This document shows, one piece after another, positions 33,924 through 42,432 of a DNA stretch of 64,000 bases. Within the stretch, counting starts at the first letter, position 1; every line of letters starts with the position of its first letter. This DNA is from CTSoil-043 sp963821235 (lineage in GTDB: Bacteria; Chloroflexota; Limnocylindria; Limnocylindrales; CSP1-4). Under the pieces are notes generated by a model. That model was not told where the DNA came from and searched no databases. It saw nothing but the letters and a program-made list of their open reading frames with translations. The DNA is taken from NCBI GenBank assembly GCA_963821235.1, contig CAWGCS010000001.1, positions 1,612,001 to 1,676,000 of the forward strand, given 5' to 3'. A program made the translations under genes and the position numbers.

Positions 33924-33949
33924 CGCCGGTCCGGCCGGCGGGTCGCCCG

Positions 33950-33955
33950 TACAAT
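33950..33955 (+). promoter_or_regulatory. Candidate -10 hexamer TACAAT, leaderless start of gltX
   Basis: TACAAT ends 6 bases before ATG 33962, in the 38-bp gap after the regulator gene. Confidence 0.55.
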
Positions 33956-33961
33956 CGGGGC

Positions 33962-35461
33962 ATGCCCGACGCTCGCGTCCGAATCGCCCCCAGTCCGACC
34001 GGTCCGCTCCACATCGGGACCGCCCGGACGGCGCTCTTCAACTTCCTCTACGCCCGCCACGTGGGCGGGACGTTCATCCTCCGCCTCGAGGACACCGACC
34101 AGGCCCGCTCGACCGGGAGCTTCGAGCGGGACATCCTCGAGCACCTCCACTGGCTGGGCCTCGAGTGGGACGAGGGTCCTGCGGCCGGCGGCCTCGAGGA
34201 GCGCGGGCCGCACGGCCCGTACCGCCAGATGGCCCGCCTGCCGGCCTACGCGGAGGCCGCCTCGCGCCTCCTGGCCCAGGATCGGGCCTATCCCTGCTAC
34301 TGCACGCCCGAGGAGCTCGACGCCGACCGGAGGGCCCAGGAGGCCGCCCGGCAGCCGCCCCGCTACGTCGGGCGCTGCGCGGCCCTGACGCCGGGCGAGC
34401 GGGCCGCGCGCGAAGCGGAAGGCCGTCGCCCGGCGATCCGCTTCCGGATCGAGCCCGGCGTCGTCGCCTTCGACGACCTCGTGCGCGGCCGCGTGGAGAT
34501 CGACGCCGCCGCCCTCGGCGGGGACCTGGTGATCGTCCGCGGCGACGGGACGCCGCTCTATCACTTCACGGTGGTCGTGGATGACGCGGCGATGGGGATC
34601 ACCCACGTGATCCGCGGCGAGGACCACCTCTCGAACACGCCGAAGCACATCCTCCTCTTCCGGGCCCTCGGCCATCCCGAGCCCGCCTTCGCCCACCTGC
34701 CGCTCATCCTGAACGCCGATCGCACGAAGATGAGCAAGCGCAAGAGCCAGACGGCGGTCAAGGACTACGTCGCCGAGGGCTTCGTCCGGGAGGCGCTCGT
34801 CAACTACCTCGCCTACCTCGGCTGGTCGCCGGGGACGGAGGAGGACGTCCTCTCCATGGACCAGATCGTGGAGCGCTTCGACCTGGACGGGGTCCAGAAG
34901 GGCGGGGCAATCTTCGATCGGGTCCGCCTGGAGTGGCTCAACGGGCAGTGGATCCGCCGGCTCGACGACGACGACCTGCTCGACCGCCTGGCGCCCTTCC
35001 TGGAGGCCGACTGGGCGGCCGGCCGCATCGAGCGCAACCCGGACCGCGAGGAGGTCCGGGCACTGCTGCCCTTCATCCGGGATCGTATCCCGGTCCTCGG
35101 GGCGATCGGCGACCTCGTCGGCTTCCTGTTCACGGACGCCATCGAGCACGACCCGTCGCTGCTGGTCCCCAAGCGCTGGAACCGTGGCACGGCCCGGGCC
35201 GGCCTCGCCGCCGCCAGCCGGGCGATCGACGCCGCCGGCGCCTCCGGCTTCGAGGTCGCCGACCTCGAGGCGTCCCTGCGGGCGGTCGCGGAGGCCAACG
35301 GCTGGAAGGCGGGCGACCTGTTCATGGCGATCCGGGTGGCCCTGACCGGGCGGACGGCGACGCCGCCGCTCTTCGAGTCGATGGTCGCCCTGGGGCGCGA
35401 GCGGACCCTCGCCCGCCTCGACCGGGCGGCGCGGGCGCTGGAGGCGGAGTCGCCCGCCTGA
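33962..35461 (+). CDS. gltX: Glutamyl-tRNA synthetase
   Basis: 499-residue class I aminoacyl-tRNA synthetase that charges tRNA-Glu (and possibly tRNA-Gln where GatCAB is used). HIGH motif as HIGT (residues 17-20), KMSKR at 256-260, plus FNFLYARHVGG, EDTDQ and VIRGEDHLSNTPKH. The C-terminal anticodon-binding domain occupies about 330-499. Length is typical. ATG 33962 leaderless as above. Confidence 0.97.
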   Translation: MPDARVRIAPSPTGPLHIGTARTALFNFLYARHVGGTFILRLEDTDQARSTGSFERDILEHLHWLGLEWDEGPAAGGLEERGPHGPYRQMARLPAYAEAASRLLAQDRAYPCYCTPEELDADRRAQEAARQPPRYVGRCAALTPGERAAREAEGRRPAIRFRIEPGVVAFDDLVRGRVEIDAAALGGDLVIVRGDGTPLYHFTVVVDDAAMGITHVIRGEDHLSNTPKHILLFRALGHPEPAFAHLPLILNADRTKMSKRKSQTAVKDYVAEGFVREALVNYLAYLGWSPGTEEDVLSMDQIVERFDLDGVQKGGAIFDRVRLEWLNGQWIRRLDDDDLLDRLAPFLEADWAAGRIERNPDREEVRALLPFIRDRIPVLGAIGDLVGFLFTDAIEHDPSLLVPKRWNRGTARAGLAAASRAIDAAGASGFEVADLEASLRAVAEANGWKAGDLFMAIRVALTGRTATPPLFESMVALGRERTLARLDRAARALEAESPA

Positions 35462-35509
35462 CCGGGGGGCCGGCGGCATCCGGCCCGATCCGGGCGATGG
35501 GGGAGGAAG

Positions 35510-35902
35510 ATGACCCACGACGACGTCCAGGCGTGGCTCGACCGGTACGTGGCCGCCTGGGAGACCTATGACCCGGTCGCGATCGGCGACCTCTTCAGCG
35601 ACGAGGCCGAGTACCGCTACCACCCGTCGGACGAGCCGGTCGTCGGGCGGGCCGCCATCGTCGCCGACTGGCTGACCCCGGAGGGCCAGGCGAGCTCGCG
35701 CGACGAGCCGGGCACCTACGCGGCGAGCTACCGCCCCTATGCCGTCGAGGGATCGCGGGCGGTCGCGGTGGGCTGGTCGCGCTACTGGACGGACGCCTCC
35801 CGGACCGAAGAGCGGCAGGTCTACGACAACTGCTACCTCCTCGAGTTCGACGAGGGCGGCCGCTGCCGCTCGTTCACCGAGCTCTTCGTCAAGCGGCGCT
35901 GA
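35510..35902 (+). CDS. SnoaL/NTF2-like small protein
   Basis: 130-residue protein of the nuclear-transport-factor-2 cone fold: WLDRYVAAWETYDPVAIGDLFSDEAEYRYHPSDEPVVGRAAIVADWL is the standard N-terminal helix and strand. The fold holds small hydrophobic ligands, or acts as an isomerase or a dimerisation unit. The specific role is unknown. ATG 35510 has GGGAGGA. It sits between gltX and the response regulator, each of which has its own signals. Confidence 0.82.
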   Translation: MTHDDVQAWLDRYVAAWETYDPVAIGDLFSDEAEYRYHPSDEPVVGRAAIVADWLTPEGQASSRDEPGTYAASYRPYAVEGSRAVAVGWSRYWTDASRTEERQVYDNCYLLEFDEGGRCRSFTELFVKRR

Positions 35903-35913
35903 CGATCCGACCC

Positions 35914-35919
35914 TATCCT
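35914..35919 (+). promoter_or_regulatory. Candidate -10 hexamer TATCCT, leaderless start of the response regulator
   Basis: TATCCT ends 8 bases before ATG 35928, in the 25-bp gap after the NTF2-like gene. Confidence 0.5.
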
Positions 35920-35927
35920 GTGGCCAG

Positions 35928-36617
35928 ATGGCCCGCACGATCCTCGTCGTCGACGATGAGCCGACCCTCCGCGAGACCGTCGCGGAGGCGCTCGAGGCCG
36001 ACGGATTCCGCGTCGTCACCGCCGCCGACGGCCGCCAGGCGCTGACCACCTTCCGCGAGCACCACCCCGACCTGGTGATCCTCGACTTGATGCTCCCCGA
36101 GCTGTCGGGCACCGAGGTCTGCCGGATCATCCGCCGGGAGTCGGGCGTCCCGATCCTCATGCTGACGGCCAAGAGCTCGGAGATCGACAAGGTGCTCGGC
36201 CTCGAGCTGGGCGCGGACGACTACGTCACGAAGCCATTCAGCCTGCGCGAGCTGGGCGCCCGGATCCGGGCGCTCCTCCGACGGACGGAGGTGTCCGGCG
36301 AGGACGCGCCCGCGACGATCGCGCTCGGCGACCTGACCGTCGACCTGGCCGGCCACCGCCTCCTGCGCGACGGGGAGGCGGTCCCGACCAAGCCGAAAGT
36401 GTTCGAGCTCCTCGCCTTCCTCCTGCGCCACGCCGGCCAGGTCTTCAGCCGGGAGCAGCTCCTCGAGCAGGTCTGGGGCTACGACTATGCCGGCGAGACG
36501 CGGACGGTCGACGTCCACGTCCACTGGCTGCGGTCCGCGATCGAGGCGGACCCGGCGGCGCCGGCCATCGTGCAGACGGTGCGCGGCGTCGGCTACGTCC
36601 TCCGCCGCCCGACCTGA
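35928..36617 (+). CDS. OmpR/PhoB-type response regulator
   Basis: 229-residue two-component regulator. The receiver domain has the acidic pair D9/D10, phospho-acceptor D53 in VILDLMLPE, the switch Thr in MLTAKS and K102 in VTKPFSL. The C-terminal winged helix (about 130-228) ends in TVDVHVHWLRSAIE and VRGVGYVLRRP. It has no adjacent kinase. The convergent neighbours are phosphate transport genes, and an unpaired PhoR-like kinase lies at 44147, so a PhoP/PhoB role is plausible but unproven. Confidence 0.93.
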   Translation: MARTILVVDDEPTLRETVAEALEADGFRVVTAADGRQALTTFREHHPDLVILDLMLPELSGTEVCRIIRRESGVPILMLTAKSSEIDKVLGLELGADDYVTKPFSLRELGARIRALLRRTEVSGEDAPATIALGDLTVDLAGHRLLRDGEAVPTKPKVFELLAFLLRHAGQVFSREQLLEQVWGYDYAGETRTVDVHVHWLRSAIEADPAAPAIVQTVRGVGYVLRRPT

Positions 36618-36697
36618 CCGCGCCGCGACCTTCCGCCTCGCTCCGGCCCGGCCCCCGTCGGCGCCTCCGCGCCGGACCACCCCCGGGGGCGTGCCCG

Positions 36698-37312
36698 CTA
36701 CTGGTGCTTGGCGGCGATCCGCTCGATGACCTCGGCCGCGTCCTCGGCCGCGTCGATCGTCTCCTCGAGGACCTTGTAGAGGTCCCGGAGCTTGATCACC
36801 TCGACCGCGTCGAGCCCGTTCCGGAAGAGGCGGCCGATGGCCGCCCGCGAGAGGCCGTCGGCCTCGTTCTCCAGGTCGTGGATCTCCCTGAGGTGCGACC
36901 CGGCCGCCTCCAGGTGGTCGAGCTTGCGGAGCGCCTCGAGAAGCTGCTCGCCCTGGGCCGCGATGATCCCGGCCAGGCGGCGGGCCTCGTCGGTGGGCGC
37001 CGTGATGCCGTAGATGACGACGGTCTCGGCCGCTTCCTGGATTCCGTCGACGACGTCGTCGAGGCGGGTGTAGAGCTCGTGGATGTCCTCCCGGTCGAAG
37101 GGGGTGATGAACGACCGCTCCAGGCGGGCGGCGATGTCGAGGTCGATCTCGTCGCCGGCATGCTCGAGCGCCTGGATCGCGGCGACCCGCTCGTCGAGGC
37201 GGTCGAACACGGTGAACATGTCGTTGAGGGCGCGGGCGGCCTCCAGGAGGTTCTGGCCGTCGGTGACGAAGATGTCCTGGAAGGCCTCGTCGCGGGGGAT
37301 CAGGCGGACCAT
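36698..37312 (-). CDS. DUF47 (PhoU-like) accessory protein of PiT
   Basis: 204-residue all-helical protein of the DUF47/PhoU superfamily: LIPRDEAFQDIFVTDGQNLLEAARALNDM, FITPFDREDIHELYTRLDDVVDGIQEAAE, and a C-terminal repeat of the same pattern. These proteins sit behind PiT transporters and are thought to modulate them. ATG 37312 has GGAGGTTCCCC, and 22 bp separate it from the pit gene before it. The 80-bp gap to the response-regulator gene on the other side is very C/G-rich with no clear terminator. Confidence 0.9.
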   Translation of the reverse strand: MVRLIPRDEAFQDIFVTDGQNLLEAARALNDMFTVFDRLDERVAAIQALEHAGDEIDLDIAARLERSFITPFDREDIHELYTRLDDVVDGIQEAAETVVIYGITAPTDEARRLAGIIAAQGEQLLEALRKLDHLEAAGSHLREIHDLENEADGLSRAAIGRLFRNGLDAVEVIKLRDLYKVLEETIDAAEDAAEVIERIAAKHQ

Positions 37313-37334
37313 GGGGAACCTCCGAGGGCCGGCA

Positions 37335-38327
37335 TCAGCGGATGCCGAGGGCGTTGAGCAGGATCCATGAGACGGCGCCGACCGCGGCGGCGGCCGGGAT
37401 GGTGACGATCCAGGCCACCAGGATGCTGCGGGCGACGCCCCAGCGCACGCCGTGCGCGCCCTTGCTGGTCCCGACGCCCATGATCGCGCTGGAGATGACG
37501 TGGGTCGTCGAGACCGGCATCCCGAAGTGGGCGGTCGTGAAGAGGACTGTGGCCGCCGTCGTCTCGGCCGCGAAGCCGTGGATCGGCTCGAGCTCCACGA
37601 CCCGGTGGCCCATCGTGGCCATGATCCGCCAGCCGCCGATGGCCGTTCCCAGCGAGATGGCGGTCGCCGAGACGACGATGACCCAGGCGGGCACGTCGAC
37701 GGTCGGGATCAGCCCGGCGGAGAAGAGGGCGAGGGTGATGATCCCCATCGTCTTCTGGGCGTCGTTGGAGCCGTGGCTGAAGGCCATGAACCCGGCGGAG
37801 AGGACCTGGAGCCGCCGGAAGCGCCGCGCCAGCGGTCGCCGATCGGCCCGCCGGAAGACCCAGAACAGGATCACCATGAGGGTGAATGCCCCGACGAAGC
37901 CGATGACCGGCGAGCTGACGAGCGGGACGATGACCTTGTCCACGAGGCCGCCGACCTTGATCGAACCGGTCCCGGCGGCGACGATCGTGGCTCCCATGAG
38001 CCCGCCGATGAGGGCGTGGCTGCTCGACGAGGGGATCCCCCAGCGCCAGGTGACGAGGTTCCAGGCGTTCGCCCCGACGAGGGCCGAGATGACCACGACC
38101 TGCGAGGTGGTCGTCTCGTCGACGAGGCCGCCCCCGATCGTCTTGGCCACGGCCGTCCCGGCGAAGGCGCCGATGAAGTTGAAGCTGGCCGCCATGGCGA
38201 TGGCGTACTGCGGGCGCAGGGCCCGGGTCGCGACGGACGTGGCGATGGCGTTGGCCGTGTCGTGGAAGCCGTTGATGTAGTCGAAGGCGACCGCGAGGAC
38301 CAGGACCGTGAGCAGCAGGATGGTCAT
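37335..38327 (-). CDS. pit: Low-affinity inorganic phosphate transporter PiT
   Basis: 330-residue PiT-family symporter. The duplicated signature is present: GFHDTANAIATSVAT at the N-terminus and HGSNDAQKTMG near the middle, with GIPSSSSHALIGGLMGA and GMPVSTTHVISSAIMG as the two half-repeat loops. It has about ten membrane helices. ATG 38327 has GGGAGG; the frame continues upstream but the extra 65 residues are not protein-like. It is the first gene of a pit-DUF47 operon and gives a second phosphate route beside Pst at 50-54 kb. Confidence 0.94.
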   Translation of the reverse strand: MTILLLTVLVLAVAFDYINGFHDTANAIATSVATRALRPQYAIAMAASFNFIGAFAGTAVAKTIGGGLVDETTTSQVVVISALVGANAWNLVTWRWGIPSSSSHALIGGLMGATIVAAGTGSIKVGGLVDKVIVPLVSSPVIGFVGAFTLMVILFWVFRRADRRPLARRFRRLQVLSAGFMAFSHGSNDAQKTMGIITLALFSAGLIPTVDVPAWVIVVSATAISLGTAIGGWRIMATMGHRVVELEPIHGFAAETTAATVLFTTAHFGMPVSTTHVISSAIMGVGTSKGAHGVRWGVARSILVAWIVTIPAAAAVGAVSWILLNALGIR

Positions 38328-38538
38328 CCCGGCCTCCCACGCGGACGGCGGGGACGGCTGTGCATCGCGCCAGTATGTCCGCCGCTCGGTCGCCGCGCCG
38401 GGCCCGCTCGCATGGTGCGCCTGGACGCACGGACGGCGCCGGAGCGGGCCATCTGGCCGGGGTCCTGATGCCGCGGCCGCTCGATCGCGGGGCCATGTGG
38501 CCGTGGCGCCCGGCCTCGGCAATGGGCACGATCGGACC

Positions 38539-40083
38539 GTGACGGATCATCTGGAGACCCTGCGCGCCATGCGCGCGCGGGCGGTTGCGGGAGGTGGCGC
38601 CGACCGCATCGCCCAGCAGCATGCCCGCGGCAAGCTCACCGCCCGCGAACGGCTGGCCCTCCTCCTCGACGACGGCTCGTTCCAGGAGATGGGAGCCCTC
38701 GCCACCCACGACGAGACGGAGTTCGGTCTCGCCGAACAGCGCTACCCCGGTGACGGGGTGGTGGCCGGTTTCGCCAAGATCAACGGCCGCCGGGTGGCCG
38801 TGTTCGCCCAGGACTTCACCGTCCTCGGTGGGTCGTTCTCGCGGGTCCAATCGAACAAGATCAGCCGCATCCAGGACCTTGCCCTCGAGAGCGGCGTGCC
38901 CCTCATCGGCCTCAACGACTCCGGCGGCGCGCGCATCCAGGAGGGGGTCGCCAGCCTGGCCGCCTACGGCGAGGTCTTCGTCCGCAACGTGCTCGCGTCC
39001 GGGGTGATCCCCCAGATCTCGCTCATCCTGGGGCCTTGCGCCGGCGGCGCCGTCTACTCGCCCGCGCTGACCGACTTCGTGGTCATGGCCCGCGGCACGA
39101 GCTCCATGTTCCTCACCGGGCCGGACGTCGTCGAGGCGGTCACCGGCGAGCAGGTCAGCATCGAGGAGCTCGGCGGCCCGGACGTCCACGACGCCCGCAG
39201 CGGTGTGGCCCACCTCGTCGCCGACAGCGAGCAGCAGGCCCTCGAGGTGGTGAAGCTGCTCCTCGGCTACCTGCCCCAGAACAACAACGAGGACCCGCCG
39301 CAGGTCGCCCCGCATGACCCGGCCGACCGCATGGACGACGCCCTGAACGCGATCGTCCCGGACGACGAGGCCGAGGCCTACGACATCCGCGACATCCTGG
39401 CGATGGTCTTCGACCGGGACAGCTTCCTGGAGATCCACCCCGCCTACGCCCCGAACGCCGTGGTCGGCTTCGCCCGCCTCGACGGGTACTCCGTGGGGAT
39501 CGTCGCCAACCAGCCGGCGGTGATGGCGGGCGTCCTCGACATCGACGCGAGCGACAAGATCGCCCGCTTCATCCGGATCTGCGACGTCTACAACATCCCG
39601 GTCGTCACCTTCGTGGACTGCCCGGGCTTCCTGCCGGGGATGGACCAGGAGTATCGCGGCGTCATCCGCCACGGCGCCAAGATCATCTACGCCTACTGCG
39701 AGGCGACCGTGCCGAAGATCTCCATCGTCACCCGGCGGGCGATGGGCGGAGCCTACGTGGCGATGAGCTCCCGCCAGATGCGCACCGACGTCGCGTTCGC
39801 CTGGCCCGGGGCGCAGATCGCGGTGATGGGCGCGGAGGCCGCCGTGCGAGTCCTCTACCGCCGCGAGGTCCGGGCGGCCGAGGACCCGGCCGCCGCGGAG
39901 GCGGCGTACGTGGCCCGCTACCGGGAGGCCTTCTTCAACCCCTACCGGGCGGCCGACGTGGGCCAGATCGACGAGGTGATCGAGCCTCGCGAGACGCGCC
40001 CCCGGCTGATCCGTGCCCTCGAGCTGCTGCGGACGAAGGTCCAGCAGAACCCGCCCAAGAAGCACGGCCTCTTCCCGGCCTAG
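38539..40083 (+). CDS. mmdA: Carboxyltransferase subunit of a biotin-dependent decarboxylase/carboxylase (MmdA type)
   Basis: 514-residue alpha subunit with two crotonase-like carboxyltransferase halves (oxyanion motifs DSGGARIQEG and GPCAGGAVYSP; second half TFVDCPGFLPG and RRAMGGAYVAM). This is the acyl-CoA carboxyltransferase of propionyl-CoA carboxylase and of the sodium pumps methylmalonyl-CoA/glutaconyl-CoA decarboxylase. The three following genes (OadG-like, biotin carrier, beta subunit) indicate the decarboxylase. GTG 38539 is leaderless-looking, with CACGAT at 38527-38532. In the 211-bp gap to pit nothing else stands out. Confidence 0.9.
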   Translation: MTDHLETLRAMRARAVAGGGADRIAQQHARGKLTARERLALLLDDGSFQEMGALATHDETEFGLAEQRYPGDGVVAGFAKINGRRVAVFAQDFTVLGGSFSRVQSNKISRIQDLALESGVPLIGLNDSGGARIQEGVASLAAYGEVFVRNVLASGVIPQISLILGPCAGGAVYSPALTDFVVMARGTSSMFLTGPDVVEAVTGEQVSIEELGGPDVHDARSGVAHLVADSEQQALEVVKLLLGYLPQNNNEDPPQVAPHDPADRMDDALNAIVPDDEAEAYDIRDILAMVFDRDSFLEIHPAYAPNAVVGFARLDGYSVGIVANQPAVMAGVLDIDASDKIARFIRICDVYNIPVVTFVDCPGFLPGMDQEYRGVIRHGAKIIYAYCEATVPKISIVTRRAMGGAYVAMSSRQMRTDVAFAWPGAQIAVMGAEAAVRVLYRREVRAAEDPAAAEAAYVARYREAFFNPYRAADVGQIDEVIEPRETRPRLIRALELLRTKVQQNPPKKHGLFPA

Positions 40084-40086
40084 GCG

Positions 40087-40491
40087 ATGGAGAACCTCGG
40101 CTTCGGCCTGGAGATCACGGTCGTGGGGATGGGCATCGTCTTCGGCCTGTTGGCCGTGCTCTGGCTGCTCCTCACGATCGCGGTGCGGCTCGAGGGGCGG
40201 GCGAGGCGGGAGGCCGAGCCTGCCGGCGAGTCGCCGGCGCCAGGGTCCGGATCGTCGGCCGGTGGTCCGCCGCCCGCCGGTCAGGTTCACCTCATCGGGC
40301 CCCCCGACGACGTCGACCCTCGCCTCCTGGCCGCCGTCACGGTCGCCGTCCTGCGGCACGCCGACGCGCGGCGTCGCCAGGCCGCCCCGGCCATGCGCAG
40401 CTACTGGCCGGGAAGCCTCCTCTTCGCCAGCCGCTGGGTGGCGGCGGGCCGCATGCGCCAGGGCCAGAGCTGGCGCCGGCGACCGAGGTAG
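40087..40491 (+). CDS. OadG/MmdD-like small membrane subunit of the sodium-pump decarboxylase
   Basis: 134-residue subunit. One N-terminal membrane helix (LEITVVGMGIVFGLLAVLWLLL) is the hallmark of OadG; a Pro/Gly-rich linker and a helical C-terminus (DPRLLAAVTVAVLRHADARRR) follow. In known complexes it joins the carboxyltransferase to the membrane pump. ATG 40087 starts 3 bases after the mmdA stop and is translationally coupled. Confidence 0.85.
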   Translation: MENLGFGLEITVVGMGIVFGLLAVLWLLLTIAVRLEGRARREAEPAGESPAPGSGSSAGGPPPAGQVHLIGPPDDVDPRLLAAVTVAVLRHADARRRQAAPAMRSYWPGSLLFASRWVAAGRMRQGQSWRRRPR

Positions 40492-40494
40492 ACG

Positions 40495-40980
40495 ATGCGC
40501 CGCTACACCGTTGCGATCGACGACCAGTCGTACACGATCGACGTCCTGGAGACCGCCGCGGACCGCTTCGAGGTCTCGGTCGGCGACAGGACCTTCGAGG
40601 CGACCCTGGAGGGCGAGGCCGACCTGCCGGGGGCCGTCATCTCGCCGCAGCTCGCCGTGACCGAGGAGGCCCGCCCGACGCCGGTGCCGCGCGTCCCCGC
40701 CCAGCCGGCGCCCGTCCCGGCCGCGCCACCGCGCCCTGCCGGCGCCCCGACGGGCGGAGAGACCCTGGCCGCCCCGATGCCGGGCGTCGTCCTGGAGGTC
40801 CTCGTGGTGCCGGGCGCGGCGCTCCGCCGCGGCGATCCGATCCTCGTCCTCGAGGCGATGAAGATGCGGAACACGATCCGCTCGCCGCGCGACGCCGTCG
40901 TGCTGGACGTCCTCGTGGAGGCCGGCCGCCCCGTCGGGCCGGGCGAGCCGCTCGTCCGCCTCGGCGCAGCCGGGGGATGA
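40495..40980 (+). CDS. mmdC: Biotin carrier subunit of the decarboxylase
   Basis: 161-residue biotin carboxyl carrier protein. The biotinylated lysine lies in VLEAMKMRN (EAMKM motif) in a C-terminal barrel of about 75 residues, after a Pro/Ala-rich hinge (PVPRVPAQPAPVPAAPPRPAG). It carries CO2 from the carboxyltransferase to the membrane beta subunit. It starts 3 bases after the OadG-like gene and its stop overlaps the next ATG (ATGA). Confidence 0.93.
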   Translation: MRRYTVAIDDQSYTIDVLETAADRFEVSVGDRTFEATLEGEADLPGAVISPQLAVTEEARPTPVPRVPAQPAPVPAAPPRPAGAPTGGETLAAPMPGVVLEVLVVPGAALRRGDPILVLEAMKMRNTIRSPRDAVVLDVLVEAGRPVGPGEPLVRLGAAGG

Positions 40981-42098
40981 GCCCGGCCACCGTCGACCAG
41001 CTCCTGGCGGGGGTCACCAACGTCAGCTGGCAGTCCCTCGTCATGTTCGCCGTCGCCGGCGTCCTCCTCTACTTCGCGATCGTCCGCGAGTACGAGCCGC
41101 TCCTGCTCCTGCCGATCGCGGCGGGGGCCATCCTGGCCAACCTGCCCCTCTCGCCGGTGATCGGGGAGAACGGCCTGCTGACGATCCTCTACGAGGCCGG
41201 CGTCGCCAACGAGCTGTTCCCGCTCCTCATCTTCATCGGGATCGGGGCCCTCACCGACTTCGGGCCCCTGCTGGAGAGCCCGCGGATGATCCTCCTGGGG
41301 GCTGCCGGCCAGTTCGGGATCTTCGGCGTCCTCATCCTCGCCCTCCTGCTGGGGTTCAGCCGCGAGGAGGCGGCCTCGATCGGGATCATCGGGGCCATCG
41401 ACGGGCCGACCTCGATCTACGTCAGCGGCATCCTGGCGCCGCACCTGCTGGGGCCGATCACCGTCGCCGCCTACAGCTACATGGCCCTCGTGCCGGTCAT
41501 CATGCCGCCCGTGATGCGGGCGCTCACGACCCCGGCGGAGCGGAGGATCCGGATGCCCTACGGCGGCCGGTCGGTAAGCCGCCGGACACGGATCCTCTTC
41601 CCGCTGGGGGTGACGCTCCTCGTCGGGACGCTGGTGCCGTTCGCCACGCCGCTCGTCGGCTCGCTCATGCTCGGCAACCTCATGCGCGAGTCCGGCGTCG
41701 TGGAGCGCCTGACGAAGGCCTCCTCGAACGAGCTGGCCAACGTCGTGACCCTCTTCCTGGGCCTCGCCATCGGGTCGACGATGGTCGGCACGACCTTCCT
41801 GCAGCCCAGCACGCTGGCGATCCTGGGCCTGGGGATCCTGGCCTTCGGCCTCGACACGGCGGCCGGGCTGCTCTTCGCCAAGGGCCTCAACGCGATCGCC
41901 GGCGGCACGTTCAACCCTCTCATCGGGGCGGCCGGCATCAGCGCCTTCCCGATGGCGGCGCGGGTGGTCCAGCGGGTCGCCCAGGAGGAGGACTTCGAGA
42001 GCTACCCGCTGATGCACGCGATGGGCGCCAACGCCGCCGGCCAGGTTGCGAGCGTCGTCGCCGGCGGGGTGCTGCTGGCCCTCATGTCGGCCGCCTGA
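40977..42098 (+). CDS. mmdB: Sodium-pumping decarboxylase beta subunit (MmdB/OadB/GcdB)
   Basis: 373-residue polytopic pump subunit that decarboxylates carboxybiotin and exports sodium ions. The conserved acidic site lies in IGIIGAIDGPTSIYVSG (Asp that in OadB binds Na+). Further family blocks are FPLLIFIGIGALTDFGPLL, YSYMALVPVIMPPVMRALTT and ASSNELANVVTLFLGLAIGSTM. About eight membrane helices. It closes the four-gene operon and is coupled to the biotin carrier by ATGA. Confidence 0.94.
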   Translation: MSPATVDQLLAGVTNVSWQSLVMFAVAGVLLYFAIVREYEPLLLLPIAAGAILANLPLSPVIGENGLLTILYEAGVANELFPLLIFIGIGALTDFGPLLESPRMILLGAAGQFGIFGVLILALLLGFSREEAASIGIIGAIDGPTSIYVSGILAPHLLGPITVAAYSYMALVPVIMPPVMRALTTPAERRIRMPYGGRSVSRRTRILFPLGVTLLVGTLVPFATPLVGSLMLGNLMRESGVVERLTKASSNELANVVTLFLGLAIGSTMVGTTFLQPSTLAILGLGILAFGLDTAAGLLFAKGLNAIAGGTFNPLIGAAGISAFPMAARVVQRVAQEEDFESYPLMHAMGANAAGQVASVVAGGVLLALMSAA

Positions 42099-42432
42099 CG
42101 AGGGCCCTGCGGGCGAGGGGCCCGCGCCCCGAGGCGGTTGCGCCAGGCCTTAGGTTCCCATTCGGGCGACGGCTCCGCGTCCACGCCCCCCGGGCACGGA
42201 GACTCGTGGCCGAACTGGCGCGGCACGCCCTGTCCGGCGACGGTTCCCGGCCGGAAGGCCCCGGACGGGTGCATGGTTGAGAGAACCGTGGTCGGCATGG
42301 GCGCGAGGCGCTCGGTTGTCAAGCCACCCGGCACGCGGCGCGGGGCACCAGGCCCGCGGCGCCCGGACGAGAAGACGGCGGCCCCACGCTCGGCGCGCGT
42401 CGTGGCGCATGGCGCGCCGGTATCCTTCGGGC
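42099..42432 (+). other. 334-bp gap between mmdB and proS
   Basis: A weak hairpin at about 42109-42130 (GCGGGC / GCCCGC and alternative GGGGC / GCCCC pairings) may end the decarboxylase operon. I see no credible gene: the frames here are Arg/Pro-rich and lack initiation signals. The only promoter-like element is TATCCT at 42421, serving proS. No T-box elements are recognisable. Confidence 0.5.
42421..42426 (+). promoter_or_regulatory. Candidate -10 hexamer TATCCT, leaderless start of proS
   Basis: TATCCT ends 6 bases before ATG 42433, and no ribosome binding site fits between. Confidence 0.5.

Noticed and set aside
37300..40359. Open frame of 1019 codons on the minus strand
   Set aside because: Antisense to mmdA and out of frame with pit; both real genes have unmistakable motifs.
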